The notes beneath the pieces were generated by a model. That model was not told the DNA's origin and made no database searches. It saw nothing but the letters and a program-made list of their open reading frames with translations. This document shows, one piece after another, positions 31,386 to 40,862 of a stretch of 64,000 nt of DNA (positions are counted from its first letter, which is position 1; the number at the start of each line of letters is the position of its first letter). Source of the DNA: Egicoccus sp. AB-alg2 (GTDB lineage: Bacteria; Actinomycetota; Nitriliruptoria; Nitriliruptorales; Nitriliruptoraceae); NCBI RefSeq assembly GCF_041821065.1, contig NZ_JBGUAX010000009.1, positions 1 through 64,000 on the forward strand, given 5' to 3'. The translations under genes were made by a program, and so were the position numbers.

Positions 31386-33209
31386 TCAGCGGGTGGGTGC
31401 GTAGTGCCATCGGCTACGGGCGAGTTCGGTCCAGATCCCGCGCGAGCCGTCCTCGGTCGGCTGCTGGTAGGAGTACAGCACCGCCCCGTCGACCCGCATC
31501 GCCCGGGTGACCTGCCGGTGCACGTTCGCCGGACGGTTGAGGTAGCCGGCCGGGCCCGGCGAGACCCGGACGTCAGTTGCCGCCGCCAGGCCCCGCTCGT
31601 AGGCGATCCACTGATCGAACCACGTGCCGTCCGGTGAACGGTGCTGCCGGAAGTAGTTCATGGGGATCACCGCGTCGAGCGCCCCGTCGCGGGCCCACCC
31701 GTCCCAGTCCTGCAGCGTGGTGGTGTACGGCGCCGTGCGGGCGAAGCCCTGCCGATCGGGTGTCGCCGGGCCCTCGCCCCAGGAGATGACGGCCGCGGAC
31801 AAGGTGATGTCCTTGCCGGTGGCGCGGATCGCGTTGCGGGCGGCGTTCACCAGGCGGCGGGTCTGGTCGCGCCGCCACCGCGTCCATTCGGGGTCGTTCG
31901 GGACCGGCGTGCCGGTGGCACCGGTGTCGTTGCGGTAGGCGGTCAGGGCGCGGGGGTTGTAGCCGAACTCGCGGCCGTCGTAGCGGACGTAGTCGAGGTG
32001 GATGCCGTCGACGTCGTAGTTCCGGGCGAACTCTCCGACGACGTCACCGACATGGTTGCGGACCGCCGGCACCCCGGGATCGAGGTAGTCGGTCCACGTG
32101 CCGTCGTGAGAACGCGTCACCCAGCGGTCGGCCACGGGGGCGTTGCGCCCGTGCTGCGTGTAGACCCACCCGGGCGGGGCCGGGAGGTTCGCGTACGCGG
32201 GGTGCCAGGTCGGCGCGATCGGGAACCAGGCGTGCACCTCGATGCCGCGGGCGTGCGCGACGCGGATCAGTTCGGCCAGCGCGTCGAAGTCGGGGGCGAT
32301 GCCCGGATCGGGCGTGCGTGGGAGGACCGAGGAGGTGTAGTAGGCGTCGTGCCGGCGCACCATCTGGGCGATGACCACGTTCGCGTCGGCCGCGGCCAGC
32401 TCGTCGACCATCCGCCGGATGCCGGCGGCACTCTTGAGCGTCGGGTCGAACAGGTGCACCCAGGCGCCGCGCCACCGGCTGTGGTAGGCGTCGTTCGCGG
32501 TCGGTCGGCGCGTCGGCCGGGTCACCAGGTCGCGGGTCAGCAGCACGTCGGCCGAGCGGGTGACGAAGGCCGCCATCTGCTCGCGCCGCACCGGGTTCTT
32601 CGGCTCGTAGGTGGTCGGGCTGGTGCCCTGCGCGATGTCGGCGGCGACGAGGCGTCCGATGTTGTCACGGTGGACGTCGCGTGGGCTGACGTCCGTGAAC
32701 GGCACCGGGCCCGGGGCAAGGGGCGAGTCGAAACCGAACTGGAAGGTCCGGGCGATGAACGAGGCCATCTGCGCCCGCGTCACGGCGTCCTCGGGGCGGA
32801 AGCGGCCGTCCGTGCCGCCCTCGACGATCCGGAGGCTCGCCAGCAGGTCGATGTCCTCTTCGAACACGTGGCCGCGCGTGTCGGGGAAGTCGGCGGACGG
32901 CACCTGGTCCGGGGCGTTGCCGGTGTTGCGCAGCAGCCGGGCCAGCATGGCCGAGGTCTGCCCACGCGAGACGTTCGCCGCGGGGTCGAAGCGGGTCGCG
33001 GTCCGGCCGTTGACCAGCCCCCACCAGGCGGCGCAGTCGACCGCGTCGCGCAGACCGGACTGGATGGTGTCGGCGAAGCGTGTGGCCGGCACGAGGTGGC
33101 TGGCACAGGCGCCGCTGCCGGTCGCCGCGACGGCGGCAGGAGCGGCGGGCAATCCGGCGCCGAGCACCGCGAGCGCCGCGAACAGGGCCAGGAGACGGAG
33201 ACGCAGCAT
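31386..33209 (-). CDS. Secreted SLH-domain protein with GHL10/DUF187 glycosidase-like domain
   Basis: 607 residues. Signal peptide (LRLLALFAALAVLGAGLP, cut near AVAA). Residues about 35-225 hold three SLH-like repeats (GLVNGRTATRFDPAANVSRGQ; LRIVEGGTDGRFRPEDAVTR; DIAQGTSPTTYEPKNPVRRE), which bind secondary cell-wall polymers. Residues about 245-560 form a (beta/alpha)8 GHL10 domain: RGAWVHLFDPT, GIEVHAWFPIAPTW, YDVDGIHLDYVRYDG, ITLSAAVISWGEG, GALDAVIPMNYFRQH. Conserved carboxylates suggest glycan hydrolysis at the cell surface; enzymes of this group act on bacterial or plant glycans, target not known here. Confidence 0.88.
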   Translation of the reverse strand: MLRLRLLALFAALAVLGAGLPAAPAAVAATGSGACASHLVPATRFADTIQSGLRDAVDCAAWWGLVNGRTATRFDPAANVSRGQTSAMLARLLRNTGNAPDQVPSADFPDTRGHVFEEDIDLLASLRIVEGGTDGRFRPEDAVTRAQMASFIARTFQFGFDSPLAPGPVPFTDVSPRDVHRDNIGRLVAADIAQGTSPTTYEPKNPVRREQMAAFVTRSADVLLTRDLVTRPTRRPTANDAYHSRWRGAWVHLFDPTLKSAAGIRRMVDELAAADANVVIAQMVRRHDAYYTSSVLPRTPDPGIAPDFDALAELIRVAHARGIEVHAWFPIAPTWHPAYANLPAPPGWVYTQHGRNAPVADRWVTRSHDGTWTDYLDPGVPAVRNHVGDVVGEFARNYDVDGIHLDYVRYDGREFGYNPRALTAYRNDTGATGTPVPNDPEWTRWRRDQTRRLVNAARNAIRATGKDITLSAAVISWGEGPATPDRQGFARTAPYTTTLQDWDGWARDGALDAVIPMNYFRQHRSPDGTWFDQWIAYERGLAAATDVRVSPGPAGYLNRPANVHRQVTRAMRVDGAVLYSYQQPTEDGSRGIWTELARSRWHYAPTR

Positions 33210-33350
33210 TGGCCCGACCTCCCCCGAAGGACCACGACCGTTGTATCTCCGGACGCGCCTCGAGGTGTCGGTTTCGCACGTTCTCGCCCGAGTCGGCCAC
33301 GTGCCGGCCGGTCACGAGCAGCGGCCGCACGAGCCGGCCGCGTGGCCCTC

Positions 33351-33575
33351 CTAGGGGCTCTCCTCGAGGGCCTCCTGGGCCACCCGCTGGGCCTCCTCGA
33401 GCCGCTGCGCGTCCACGTAGATGCGCGTCCCCCAGTCCCCCGCCGACAGGACCCGGGTGAACCGCCCCGAGGTCTTGTGCCACCACAAGATGCCGGCCCG
33501 CTCCAGGGCACCGGCGACGCGTTCGGCGTTCTCGTCGGTGAACTGCCCGAGTTGCACGGTGCGGACGTCGGCCAC
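33351..33575 (-). CDS. Hypothetical 74-residue protein
   Basis: GTG at 33575 with AGGGAG seven bases upstream. Small alpha/beta protein: VRTVQLGQFTDENAERVAGAL, GILWWHKTSGRF, WGTRIYVDAQRLEEAQRVA, with an acidic C-terminus. The layout beta-alpha-beta-beta-alpha recalls a ferredoxin-like fold of putative signal-transduction or ACT-like proteins. No named family recognised. Divergent from the transporter gene. Confidence 0.7.
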   Translation of the reverse strand: MADVRTVQLGQFTDENAERVAGALERAGILWWHKTSGRFTRVLSAGDWGTRIYVDAQRLEEAQRVAQEALEESP

Positions 33576-33708
33576 CTGCTGGCTCCCTGGTCGCGGGCGA
33601 CGACGGTGACGGTAGCGGGGGGACGTCCTTGACGGACCCGGGTGCCTCGGCAAGGGTTCGCGCTCGCGCGGCGCACCCTCGGGCCGGCGCGACCGTGGGG
33701 AGCGGGAC

Positions 33709-35139
33709 ATGACGGACGGGGCCGGCGTGCGATCGCTGTCGCGCGGGACCTACCTCGGCTACGGCGTCGGTTCCGTCGGGACCGGCATCTTCTCCACCGT
33801 GCCGGGCCTGTTGCTGCTGACCTTCCTGGTCCGACAGTTGCAGGTGCCGGCGGCCCTGGCGGGGCTGGTGATCCTGGTGCCGCGACTGTGGGACGTCGTG
33901 ACCGATCCGTTCGTCGGTTCGCTGTCGGACCGCACCCGCGGCCGGTGGGGGCCGCGCCGGCCGTGGCTGCTGGCCGGAGCGCTGACGCTGCCGGTGGCCT
34001 TCGCGCTGCTGTTCCGTGTCCCGGAGCTGTCGGGGCGGTCCGCTGCCTGGTACGTGCTGGGCGTCTACGTACTCGGCACGACCGCCTTCACCGTCTTCCA
34101 GGTCCCCTACGTGGCGATGCCGGCGGAGATGACGCAGGACTACCACGAGCGCACCACCATCATCTCCTGGCGGATCGCGCTGCTGACCGTCGGGATCCTG
34201 GTCGCCGGTGGGCTGGCACCGGAGATCGTGGCCGCCGGGGGCGGTGGGCGCGACGGGTACGCACTCATGGGCCTGGCCGTCGGCGCCGTGTTGTTCGTGG
34301 CGCTGTCGGCGTGCTTCCTCGGCACCCGCCGGGCCCCGGTCATCGAGCCGGTCGAGGCAACGGCGCCCTTCCGCGCGCAACTGCGGGCGGCCGCCGGAAA
34401 CCGCGCGTTCTTCGTGCTGCTCGGCTGCTTCGTCGTCCAGGCGCTGGGGATCGGTGCGATGCTGGCCGGCGTCGACTTCTTCGCGGCGTACGTGCTCGGG
34501 GATGCGGGCCAGACCTCGATCCTGTTCGCGTGCCTCGTGGGGCCGGCACTGGTGACCATGCCGCTGTGGACGTGGGTCGGCCGCCGCTTCGGCAAGCGCA
34601 CCGGCTACGTGGCGTGCTCGACGGTGTTCGCCCTGGGCGGCCTGTCGCTCGTGACGGCGTCGCCCGACCGGCTGTGGCTGGTGTACATGCAGGTGTTCGT
34701 GATGGGGACCGCGTACGCCGGCACGCAACTGTTCCCCTTCGCGATGCTCCCGGACGCCATCAGCCTCGACACCGCCCGCACCGGCCTGCACCGCGCCGGT
34801 GCCTTCACCGGCATCTGGACGGCCGGCGAGAAGGGCGGCATGGCGATCGGGCCCGCCCTCTACGCGCTGATCCTGGCGGCGACCGGCTTCCTGGAGACGG
34901 AGGGCGGCACGATCGTCCAGCAGCCGGCGTCGGCGCTGACCGGCGTGCTGGTCGGCTTCACGGTCGTGCCCGCGCTGCTGGTGCTCGGCGGGCTGGTCTT
35001 CCTGCGCCGCTACGACCTCGACGCGGCCACGGTCGCGGGCTTCGCCGACGCGACGGCGCCGCCCGTGGCCCCGGCGATCGCGCCGCTGCCGGCCCCACCT
35101 GCCGACGACACGCCGCCACTCGAACAGGATGCGCCATGA
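33709..35139 (+). CDS. GPH-family (MelB-like) sugar/cation symporter
   Basis: 476 residues, ATG with GGGGAG six bases upstream. Twelve predicted membrane helices; signature after helix 2 LVPRLWDVVTDPFVGSLSDRTRGRWGPRRPW is the GPH/MFS_2 motif, and the loop YVAMPAEMTQDYHERT repeats the family's helix 4-5 motif. Transports glycosides, pentosides, hexuronides or, in eukaryotic homologues, lysolipids. Its stop overlaps the start of a PLP enzyme as ATGA, so the transported compound may be that enzyme's substrate. Confidence 0.9.
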   Translation: MTDGAGVRSLSRGTYLGYGVGSVGTGIFSTVPGLLLLTFLVRQLQVPAALAGLVILVPRLWDVVTDPFVGSLSDRTRGRWGPRRPWLLAGALTLPVAFALLFRVPELSGRSAAWYVLGVYVLGTTAFTVFQVPYVAMPAEMTQDYHERTTIISWRIALLTVGILVAGGLAPEIVAAGGGGRDGYALMGLAVGAVLFVALSACFLGTRRAPVIEPVEATAPFRAQLRAAAGNRAFFVLLGCFVVQALGIGAMLAGVDFFAAYVLGDAGQTSILFACLVGPALVTMPLWTWVGRRFGKRTGYVACSTVFALGGLSLVTASPDRLWLVYMQVFVMGTAYAGTQLFPFAMLPDAISLDTARTGLHRAGAFTGIWTAGEKGGMAIGPALYALILAATGFLETEGGTIVQQPASALTGVLVGFTVVPALLVLGGLVFLRRYDLDAATVAGFADATAPPVAPAIAPLPAPPADDTPPLEQDAP

Positions 35140-36620
35140 CGCTGCCCACCTCCGGCCTACCCCGCGAGGACGTCTTCGCGCGGCTGGCCGACATCCGAGC
35201 GCACGACCTCGACACCCGCGGTGGGCGCACCTGGGCCTACGTCTACGACAGCGGCCGCGCCGAGGTCGACGAGGTCGCCGGACAGGCCTACCTCGCGTTC
35301 CTCCACGAGAACGGGCTGGACCCGACCGTGTTCCCCAGCGTCCTGCACCTGGAGAACGACGTGGTCGCGATCGCGGCGGCGCACCTCGGCGGCGACGAAC
35401 ACACCGTCGGCAGCTTCACCAGCGGCGGAACGGAGAGCTGCATGCTCGCCGTCAAGGCCGCCCGCGACCGGTTCCGCGAGCGTCATGGGGCCGGGCGGAC
35501 ACGGATCGTGCTGCCCGACACCGCCCACGCGGCGTTCTCCAAGGCCGCCCACTACTTCGACCTCGAGGAGGTGCGGGTGCCGGTCGACCCCGTGACGTTC
35601 CGGGCCGACGTCGACGCGGTCGCCGGAGCGATCGACGCGCGCACCGCCATCGTGGTGGGGTCCGCACCGCAGTACGCCCACGGGGTCGTCGACCCGATCG
35701 AGGAACTGGCGTCGGTGACGGCACAGCGGGACGTCTGGTTCCACGTCGACGCGTGCATCGGCGGCTGGCTGCTGCCCTACGCGCGCCGCCTGGGGGTCGA
35801 GGTGCCGGCGTTCGACTTCACGGTGCCCGGCGTGACCTCGATGTCGATGGATCTGCACAAGTACGCCTACTGCCCCAAGGGCGCGTCGGTGGTGCTGTAC
35901 CGCGACGCGGAGCTGCGCCGCCACCAGCTGTACGCGTGCGCGGACTGGTCGGGCTACACGGTCATCAACACCACGATGCAGTCGACGAAGTCCGCCGGGC
36001 CGCTGGCAGCGGCGTGGGCGACGCTCCACTTCGTCGGTGACGACGGCTACCTCGACATCGCCCGCCGTACGCAGCAGGCCACGCGACGGCTGGTCGACGG
36101 CATCGCCGTGATCGACGGGCTGGAGGTGCTGGGCGACCCGCCGATGAGCCTCGTCGCCGCGCAGGCGCCCGACTTCAGCGTCTTCGAGGTCGTCGACGAG
36201 ATGAAGCGGCGCGGCTGGTACGTGCAACCGCAGCTCGCACACCGCGGGTCGCCGGCCAACGTGCACTTCTCCGTCACGGCCAGCTCGGCGGACGTGGTCG
36301 ACGCCATGCTCGACGACCTGGCCGCGTCGTGCGAGGCGGCACGCCGCATCGAGGTGGGCGACGACACGCGCCAGTTCCTCGCGGCGTTGAGCGGGCTGGA
36401 CCCGGACGCGTTCACGCCCGAGATGTACGCCGGGATGCTGCAGGCCGCCGGCCTGGGCGGTCGGGACGGCTCCGGCGGTGGTGTTGGTCTGCCCGAGGAC
36501 ATGGCGTCGATCAACGCGATGCTGAACGCGCTGCCGCCGGCGCTGCGCGAGAAGCTGCTGGTGGCGTTCCTGAATGAGCTGTTCCGTCCGGCCGCACCGG
36601 CGCCGGCGCCGGCAGGCTGA
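35136..36620 (+). CDS. PLP-dependent decarboxylase/sphingosine-1-phosphate lyase-like enzyme
   Basis: 494 residues; ATG shared with the transporter stop (ATGA). Group II decarboxylase fold: TVGSFTSGGTESCMLAVKAARD, substrate/PLP His in APQYAHG, Asp in FHVDACIGGWLLPYARRLG (about 204), and PLP Lys about 241 in SMDLHKYAYCPKGASVVLYRD. These match sphingosine-1-phosphate lyases and related enzymes often named as aspartate aminotransferase family. The last 100 residues (VGLPEDMASINAMLNALPPAL) are a helical extension. Without a membrane anchor it is cytosolic. True substrate uncertain: phosphorylated long-chain base or an amino acid. Confidence 0.85.
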   Translation: MTLPTSGLPREDVFARLADIRAHDLDTRGGRTWAYVYDSGRAEVDEVAGQAYLAFLHENGLDPTVFPSVLHLENDVVAIAAAHLGGDEHTVGSFTSGGTESCMLAVKAARDRFRERHGAGRTRIVLPDTAHAAFSKAAHYFDLEEVRVPVDPVTFRADVDAVAGAIDARTAIVVGSAPQYAHGVVDPIEELASVTAQRDVWFHVDACIGGWLLPYARRLGVEVPAFDFTVPGVTSMSMDLHKYAYCPKGASVVLYRDAELRRHQLYACADWSGYTVINTTMQSTKSAGPLAAAWATLHFVGDDGYLDIARRTQQATRRLVDGIAVIDGLEVLGDPPMSLVAAQAPDFSVFEVVDEMKRRGWYVQPQLAHRGSPANVHFSVTASSADVVDAMLDDLAASCEAARRIEVGDDTRQFLAALSGLDPDAFTPEMYAGMLQAAGLGGRDGSGGGVGLPEDMASINAMLNALPPALREKLLVAFLNELFRPAAPAPAPAG

Positions 36621-36662
36621 CGGGAGCTACCGTCGCGGCCACTCCTCGACCCAGGCGCTCCC

Positions 36663-36896
36663 ATGCTGGTACGGCTGCTCGCGACCGACGACGTGCGGCT
36701 GGTCGCGGACCCGGTGGAGACGTGGTGGGACGTGGTCGGCGGTGCGCTGGCCGGCGCGGTACCGCTGATCGTCGTCGCCGTGCTCGGCCTGCTGGTGTGG
36801 CGCTCGTTCACACGCTCGCGCGACTACCAGCGCCGGGTGCTGGACGACCCCGACGGCCGACGCGGCCGGGGACCCGACCCGGACGGTGCGGCCTGA
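36663..36896 (+). CDS. Small single-pass membrane protein
   Basis: 77 residues. An amphipathic N-terminus is followed by one membrane helix (ALAGAVPLIVVAVLGLLVW) and a basic cytoplasmic tail with RRVLDDPDGRRGRG. TACCGT at 36628-36633 could be its own -10. No family recognised; plausible because of start position, composition and codon pattern, though no strong ribosome site is seen. Confidence 0.5.
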   Translation: MLVRLLATDDVRLVADPVETWWDVVGGALAGAVPLIVVAVLGLLVWRSFTRSRDYQRRVLDDPDGRRGRGPDPDGAA

Positions 36897-36933
36897 TCGC
36901 CTGAGCGGGGACCCGCCCTAGAGTCGAGCTTCC

Positions 36934-36984
36934 GACGCACGGTCGGCCCAGCGTCGCACCCGTGCGTCATTGGCTCGACCGTGC
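36934..36984 (+). repeat. Dispersed repeat, copy A (left of glucan cassette)
   Basis: GACGCACGGTCGGCCCAGCG starts at 36934, then GCACCCGTGCGTC and TGGCTCGACC. It contains a 7-bp inverted pair GACGCAC/GTGCGTC (36934-36940 with 36962-36968). A second copy in the same orientation lies at 46289. This copy fills the gap between two convergent genes, so the inverted pair might also act in termination. Confidence 0.8.
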
Positions 36985-37051
36985 AGCGCTACCTCGACAC
37001 GGACGGGCCGCTGAGCGTGACGCGCTGCGACGGTGGGCTCGCGGCCAGGGG

Positions 37052-38974
37052 TCAGCCGTGCACGGCCGAGGCGCTGCGGCGGTGCTCGGCCAGCGCGGGC
37101 GCGTCCGGCCGGCACGCGAGCACGTACATCGCGTGGCTCCACGTCAGCGGCACGATCCACGCCGGCCGGCCGGTCGCGGCGTCCACCTGCTCGGGCAGCA
37201 GCTGGGTCGAGGTGGCACTCCGCAGCGCGTACGCCAGACCGTCGGCGGGTTCGGCCGCGCCCGGTGCCCGCTGGACCAGCCCGAGCCACAGCGTCGTTAG
37301 GACCCACGGGTTGCCGTCGCGGTAGCGGTCGTCGGTGTAGCGGACGATCCCGCCGTCCGGGGCCCGCAGCTGCTCGTCGACGGCGGCGATCGTCGCGGCC
37401 ATGCGCGGCTCGGTCGCGTCGAACACCCCGAACGGGTAGGCCAGCCCCAGCAGCGACACGTCGACGGTGGCGTCGAACGGGTCGACCGAGCCGACCGGGT
37501 GCTGGGCGTGCGTCGGCAGCAGCCCGTAGCAGTCCGGAACCGGATCACCGGCCTTGTCCTTGCGCGCGAGGCGGATCGAGCGCAGGTAGTGGCCATGTTC
37601 CTCCGACCACAGGTGCGTCTGGATCCCGTCCCTGACGCGCGCAGCCGCGGCCTCCCAACCCTGCCCACGATCGGCGTGGCCGGCCTGGCGGGCGATCGAG
37701 GCGGCCGCCTGCAAACCCGCCCAGGTGGCCGCGGCGGTGTAGGCGTGCAGGCCGACCCGCTCCTCCCACAGGTCCATGGAGGGTGCCGGCAGGCCGGTGA
37801 CCGGGTCGAGGACCCGGACGAGCGCGTCCGCGCCGCGCTCGACCGACGGCCACAGCAGCGCGTCCAGGCCGTCGGCGTCCAACGTCGCCAGCGCCTCCCC
37901 GTAGGCGAACAGCACGGCCCCGGTCTCGTCGAGCTGCGTCCCCCACGACGGGGCGAGGCTGCCGTCGGTCCAGTTGCGCTGCAACCACAGCCCGTCGGCG
38001 CCCTGGGCCCGGACCAGCCATTGCAGCGCCGGCACTGCGAGATCGTCCCGCCCGGCCGACAGCTGCGCCAGCAGGATGAAGGCGAGGTCACGCGCCCAGA
38101 CGTAGCCGTACCCGCCGGAGCGGGCGAACCACGGGTCCTGCTCGGGGGCGGCGATGACCCCACCCGTCGCCCGGTCGGCGACCATGCCGAACACCAGCTG
38201 CGAGCGGCGCTCCAGCCCTGCCAGGGCGCCGTCCACCAGCACGGGGATCGTCGCCAGGGCCTCGGCGTCGGCCGCCCGGCGTGCCGCCAGCTGCGCCGTG
38301 TGCTCACCGTTGGCGGCGGCCACCGCCAGCTCGATGGCCTGCGCGTGCGTGTCGGCGACGGCGATGGCGACGCTCACCTCGGCATGTTCGGCGTCGGCGA
38401 CCAGCGCGCCCTCCACCTCGCCGTGGACGACGCCGCTGCCACGCAAGCGGCCGGCCTGCAGGTCGGCGAGCAGGTCGTCACCGTTCTGCAGCTCGCCGAG
38501 CGTGCCGGTCGCCGGCACGTTCATCGCCACCGCCAGCACGCGGTCGCGCCGGTGCAGCACCAGCGCCCCGGCCACCGGGTCGAGGTAGCCGCCACCGCCC
38601 TGCGCCTGGCCGGCCAGCTCCGGCCGCACCACGACCGCCAGCCGGCCGCGAAGCCCACGGACCTGCCGCACCAGCACCGGCCCGTCGACGGTGACGTGGT
38701 CGGTGACGACCACCTCGCCGTCGCCGACGACCGTGGTCTCCAGCACGCTGGTGTCGTCGAGGTAGCGCTGCCGGTGCCGGGCCTGGTCGTCGTCCAACCA
38801 GCGCAGCCCGTCCTCCTCGACGCCGGCCAGCCGCAGCAGGCCGAGGTGCGGGTCGTGGTCGACGTGCGGCCACCACAGCTGCTCGAGTTCACCGCGGGCG
38901 GACAGGGTGACCAGCAGGGCGCCGTCGCCGAGCACGGCGTTGGGGAACAGGTCACGTCGGGTGTAGCGCGTCAT
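37052..38974 (-). CDS. Glycoside hydrolase family 15 (glucoamylase-like)
   Basis: 640 residues. N-terminal beta-sandwich (about 1-260: FPNAVLGDGALLVTLSARGE, WWPHVDHDPHLGLL) and a C-terminal (alpha/alpha)6 barrel: GGYGYVWARDLAFILLAQL, GADGLWLQRNWTDGSLAP. Both catalytic acids are visible: general acid in DLWEERVGLHAYTAA (about 403) and base in LLPEQVDAATGRPAW (about 594). No signal peptide, so it acts on imported oligosaccharides. ATG overlaps the GH13 stop (ATGA). It should release glucose from alpha-linked glucans; related GH15 members also cleave trehalose or isomaltosides. Confidence 0.92.
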   Translation of the reverse strand: MTRYTRRDLFPNAVLGDGALLVTLSARGELEQLWWPHVDHDPHLGLLRLAGVEEDGLRWLDDDQARHRQRYLDDTSVLETTVVGDGEVVVTDHVTVDGPVLVRQVRGLRGRLAVVVRPELAGQAQGGGGYLDPVAGALVLHRRDRVLAVAMNVPATGTLGELQNGDDLLADLQAGRLRGSGVVHGEVEGALVADAEHAEVSVAIAVADTHAQAIELAVAAANGEHTAQLAARRAADAEALATIPVLVDGALAGLERRSQLVFGMVADRATGGVIAAPEQDPWFARSGGYGYVWARDLAFILLAQLSAGRDDLAVPALQWLVRAQGADGLWLQRNWTDGSLAPSWGTQLDETGAVLFAYGEALATLDADGLDALLWPSVERGADALVRVLDPVTGLPAPSMDLWEERVGLHAYTAAATWAGLQAAASIARQAGHADRGQGWEAAAARVRDGIQTHLWSEEHGHYLRSIRLARKDKAGDPVPDCYGLLPTHAQHPVGSVDPFDATVDVSLLGLAYPFGVFDATEPRMAATIAAVDEQLRAPDGGIVRYTDDRYRDGNPWVLTTLWLGLVQRAPGAAEPADGLAYALRSATSTQLLPEQVDAATGRPAWIVPLTWSHAMYVLACRPDAPALAEHRRSASAVHG

Positions 38975-40860
38975 CGGCGGGGAACCTCGAGGGGCGGGTA
39001 GGAAGTCGGGGGAAGCCGCCAGACGCGTGCGACCGACCCGTCTCCGCCCGGGAGGCGCAGACGGCCGGCGGAGGCGGCCAGCGGGGGGTGGTCGAGCAAG
39101 GCCGGCGCGGCATCACCGTCGGCGAGGTGGAGCAGCGGGGCGTCGAGGTCGACCGGGTCGACGGCGGCGCGCGTGAGCTGGACCAGGACCCGCTCGTCGG
39201 GGTGCTCGCGCAGGTAGACGAGCTGGTCCTCGTCGGTGACGACCCAGCGCAGCCCACCGCGGCGCAGCGCCACCGACGCGCGGCGCAGGTGCACGAGCCG
39301 GGTCACGAACGCGAGCGTGTCCTGGTCCCAACGCTCCGGACGGTCCCACGGCATCGGGGCACGGCCGGCCTCGTTGCTGTCGCCACCGAGGCCGAGCTCG
39401 TCGCCGTAGTAGACCGACGGCACGCCGGGGAACGTCAGCATCCAGGCCAGCCCGACGTGGCGCCGGGCACGGTCCCCGGCCACCGCTGCCCACCGGGCGG
39501 TGTCGTGCGAGCCGAGCAGCGACAACGAGTGCACGACGCTGCGCCACGGCAGCTGCCCACGTACCAGGTCGAGGCCGCGGGCGACCGCCGCCCCGCCCCG
39601 CCGGGCGAGCGGGACCGGCATGCCGAGCGCGTCGACGGAGCGCTGCGGGTCCTGGAGCCAGCTCCACGCGGCGCGGGTGAAGCCGAGGTAGTCCATGGTG
39701 CCGTGCCAGCCGGCGCCCTGGAGGTCGCCCGTGGCGTCATGGCAGTGCTCGGCGAGTAGGTAGACGTCGGTGCCCCGGGCCTCGTGCATCGTGGCCAGCA
39801 GGGTGCGTTGCAGCTCGGCGGCCAGGTCCAGCGCGCCGGAGCGGCCGGCGACGTTGGCGGCGTCGACCCGCCAGCCGTCGAGCAGGAACGGCTCGCGCAG
39901 CCAACGGGCGGCGACCGAGTCGGGCCCTTCGTAGAGGTGGCGGCGCAGCGCGGAACTGCGGTGGTCGAACTTCGGCAGGCTCGGCACGCCCGCCCACGCC
40001 TGCGCCCGGCCGCCGGGGCGGTCGTGCCACAGGTAGTAGCCGGCCTCCTCGCCGTCCGGGTGGGCGCGCGCGGCGCGGAACCACGGATGCTGGTCACCGG
40101 AGTGGTTGAGGGTCAGGTCGCCGATCAGCCGCAGCCCGTTGGCGTGCAGCGCGGCAGACAGTTCGGCCAGCGCCTCGTCGCCACCCAGCAGTGGGTCGAC
40201 GGTCGTGAAGTCCGATGCGCAGTAGCGGTGGTTCTCCGGCGCCGGGAACACCGGGTTGAGGTAGACGCCGGTGACGCCCAGGCGCAGCAGGTGGTCCAGC
40301 CGTTTGGTGACGCCCAGCAGGTCGCCGCCGTACAGCTGGCGCATCGACGACGGGAAGGTGGTCGCGACGGGCTCGTCCCACGCGGCCGGTTCCGCCCACG
40401 CGGGCCAGTCGACGCGCTCGGCGCCGCGGGCGAAGCGGTCGGGGAAGATCTGGTAGAGCACCTGGTCGGCGGCCCACGCGGGCGGGGGTGGGGTGGCGAC
40501 CAGCGCGAAGTCCCAGGCGTCGGCCACCTCGTGGTCGACCACGCCCACCTGCGTCAACCAGCGCTGGCCGCCGGACCCGTGCAGCAGGAACCGGTACCGC
40601 GAGGTGGGGTTGACCACCTCGACGTCGGCCTCCCACAGGTCGACCGCTGCGCCCCGCAGGACCCGCCGGGCGGGCGCGAAGGCCGGCTCGGTGTCCGGCG
40701 TGGTCCGGACGTGGACCTCGTCGACGCCGGCGCCGTGCGGCACCTCGACACGGACACGGACGCGCTCACCCAGCGTCGGCACGGGCGCGGCGTGGGCCGG
40801 GTCCGTGCCGACGTGGTGGGCGGAGCCGCCGTGGTGCGGCTGGTGGAGCAGACCGGACAA
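38971..40860 (-). CDS. GH13 alpha-glucosidase/neopullulanase-like
   Basis: 629 residues from a TTG at 40860, two bases after the malG stop, with AAGGG seven bases upstream. N-terminal beta domain (about 25-110), then QVLYQIFPDRFARG opening the GH13 barrel. Catalytic residues: nucleophile in DGWRVDAAN (about 331), acid/base in YLLAEHCHD (about 370), third acid in GSHDTARW (about 451). No signal peptide; cytoplasmic. The N-domain plus FPDRF motif is typical of cyclomaltodextrinase/neopullulanase/MalZ-like enzymes acting on maltodextrins. The frame is also open through malG, but the domain boundary excludes that. Confidence 0.9.
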   Translation of the reverse strand: MSGLLHQPHHGGSAHHVGTDPAHAAPVPTLGERVRVRVEVPHGAGVDEVHVRTTPDTEPAFAPARRVLRGAAVDLWEADVEVVNPTSRYRFLLHGSGGQRWLTQVGVVDHEVADAWDFALVATPPPPAWAADQVLYQIFPDRFARGAERVDWPAWAEPAAWDEPVATTFPSSMRQLYGGDLLGVTKRLDHLLRLGVTGVYLNPVFPAPENHRYCASDFTTVDPLLGGDEALAELSAALHANGLRLIGDLTLNHSGDQHPWFRAARAHPDGEEAGYYLWHDRPGGRAQAWAGVPSLPKFDHRSSALRRHLYEGPDSVAARWLREPFLLDGWRVDAANVAGRSGALDLAAELQRTLLATMHEARGTDVYLLAEHCHDATGDLQGAGWHGTMDYLGFTRAAWSWLQDPQRSVDALGMPVPLARRGGAAVARGLDLVRGQLPWRSVVHSLSLLGSHDTARWAAVAGDRARRHVGLAWMLTFPGVPSVYYGDELGLGGDSNEAGRAPMPWDRPERWDQDTLAFVTRLVHLRRASVALRRGGLRWVVTDEDQLVYLREHPDERVLVQLTRAAVDPVDLDAPLLHLADGDAAPALLDHPPLAASAGRLRLPGGDGSVARVWRLPPTSYPPLEVPRR

Positions 40861-40862
40861 GG

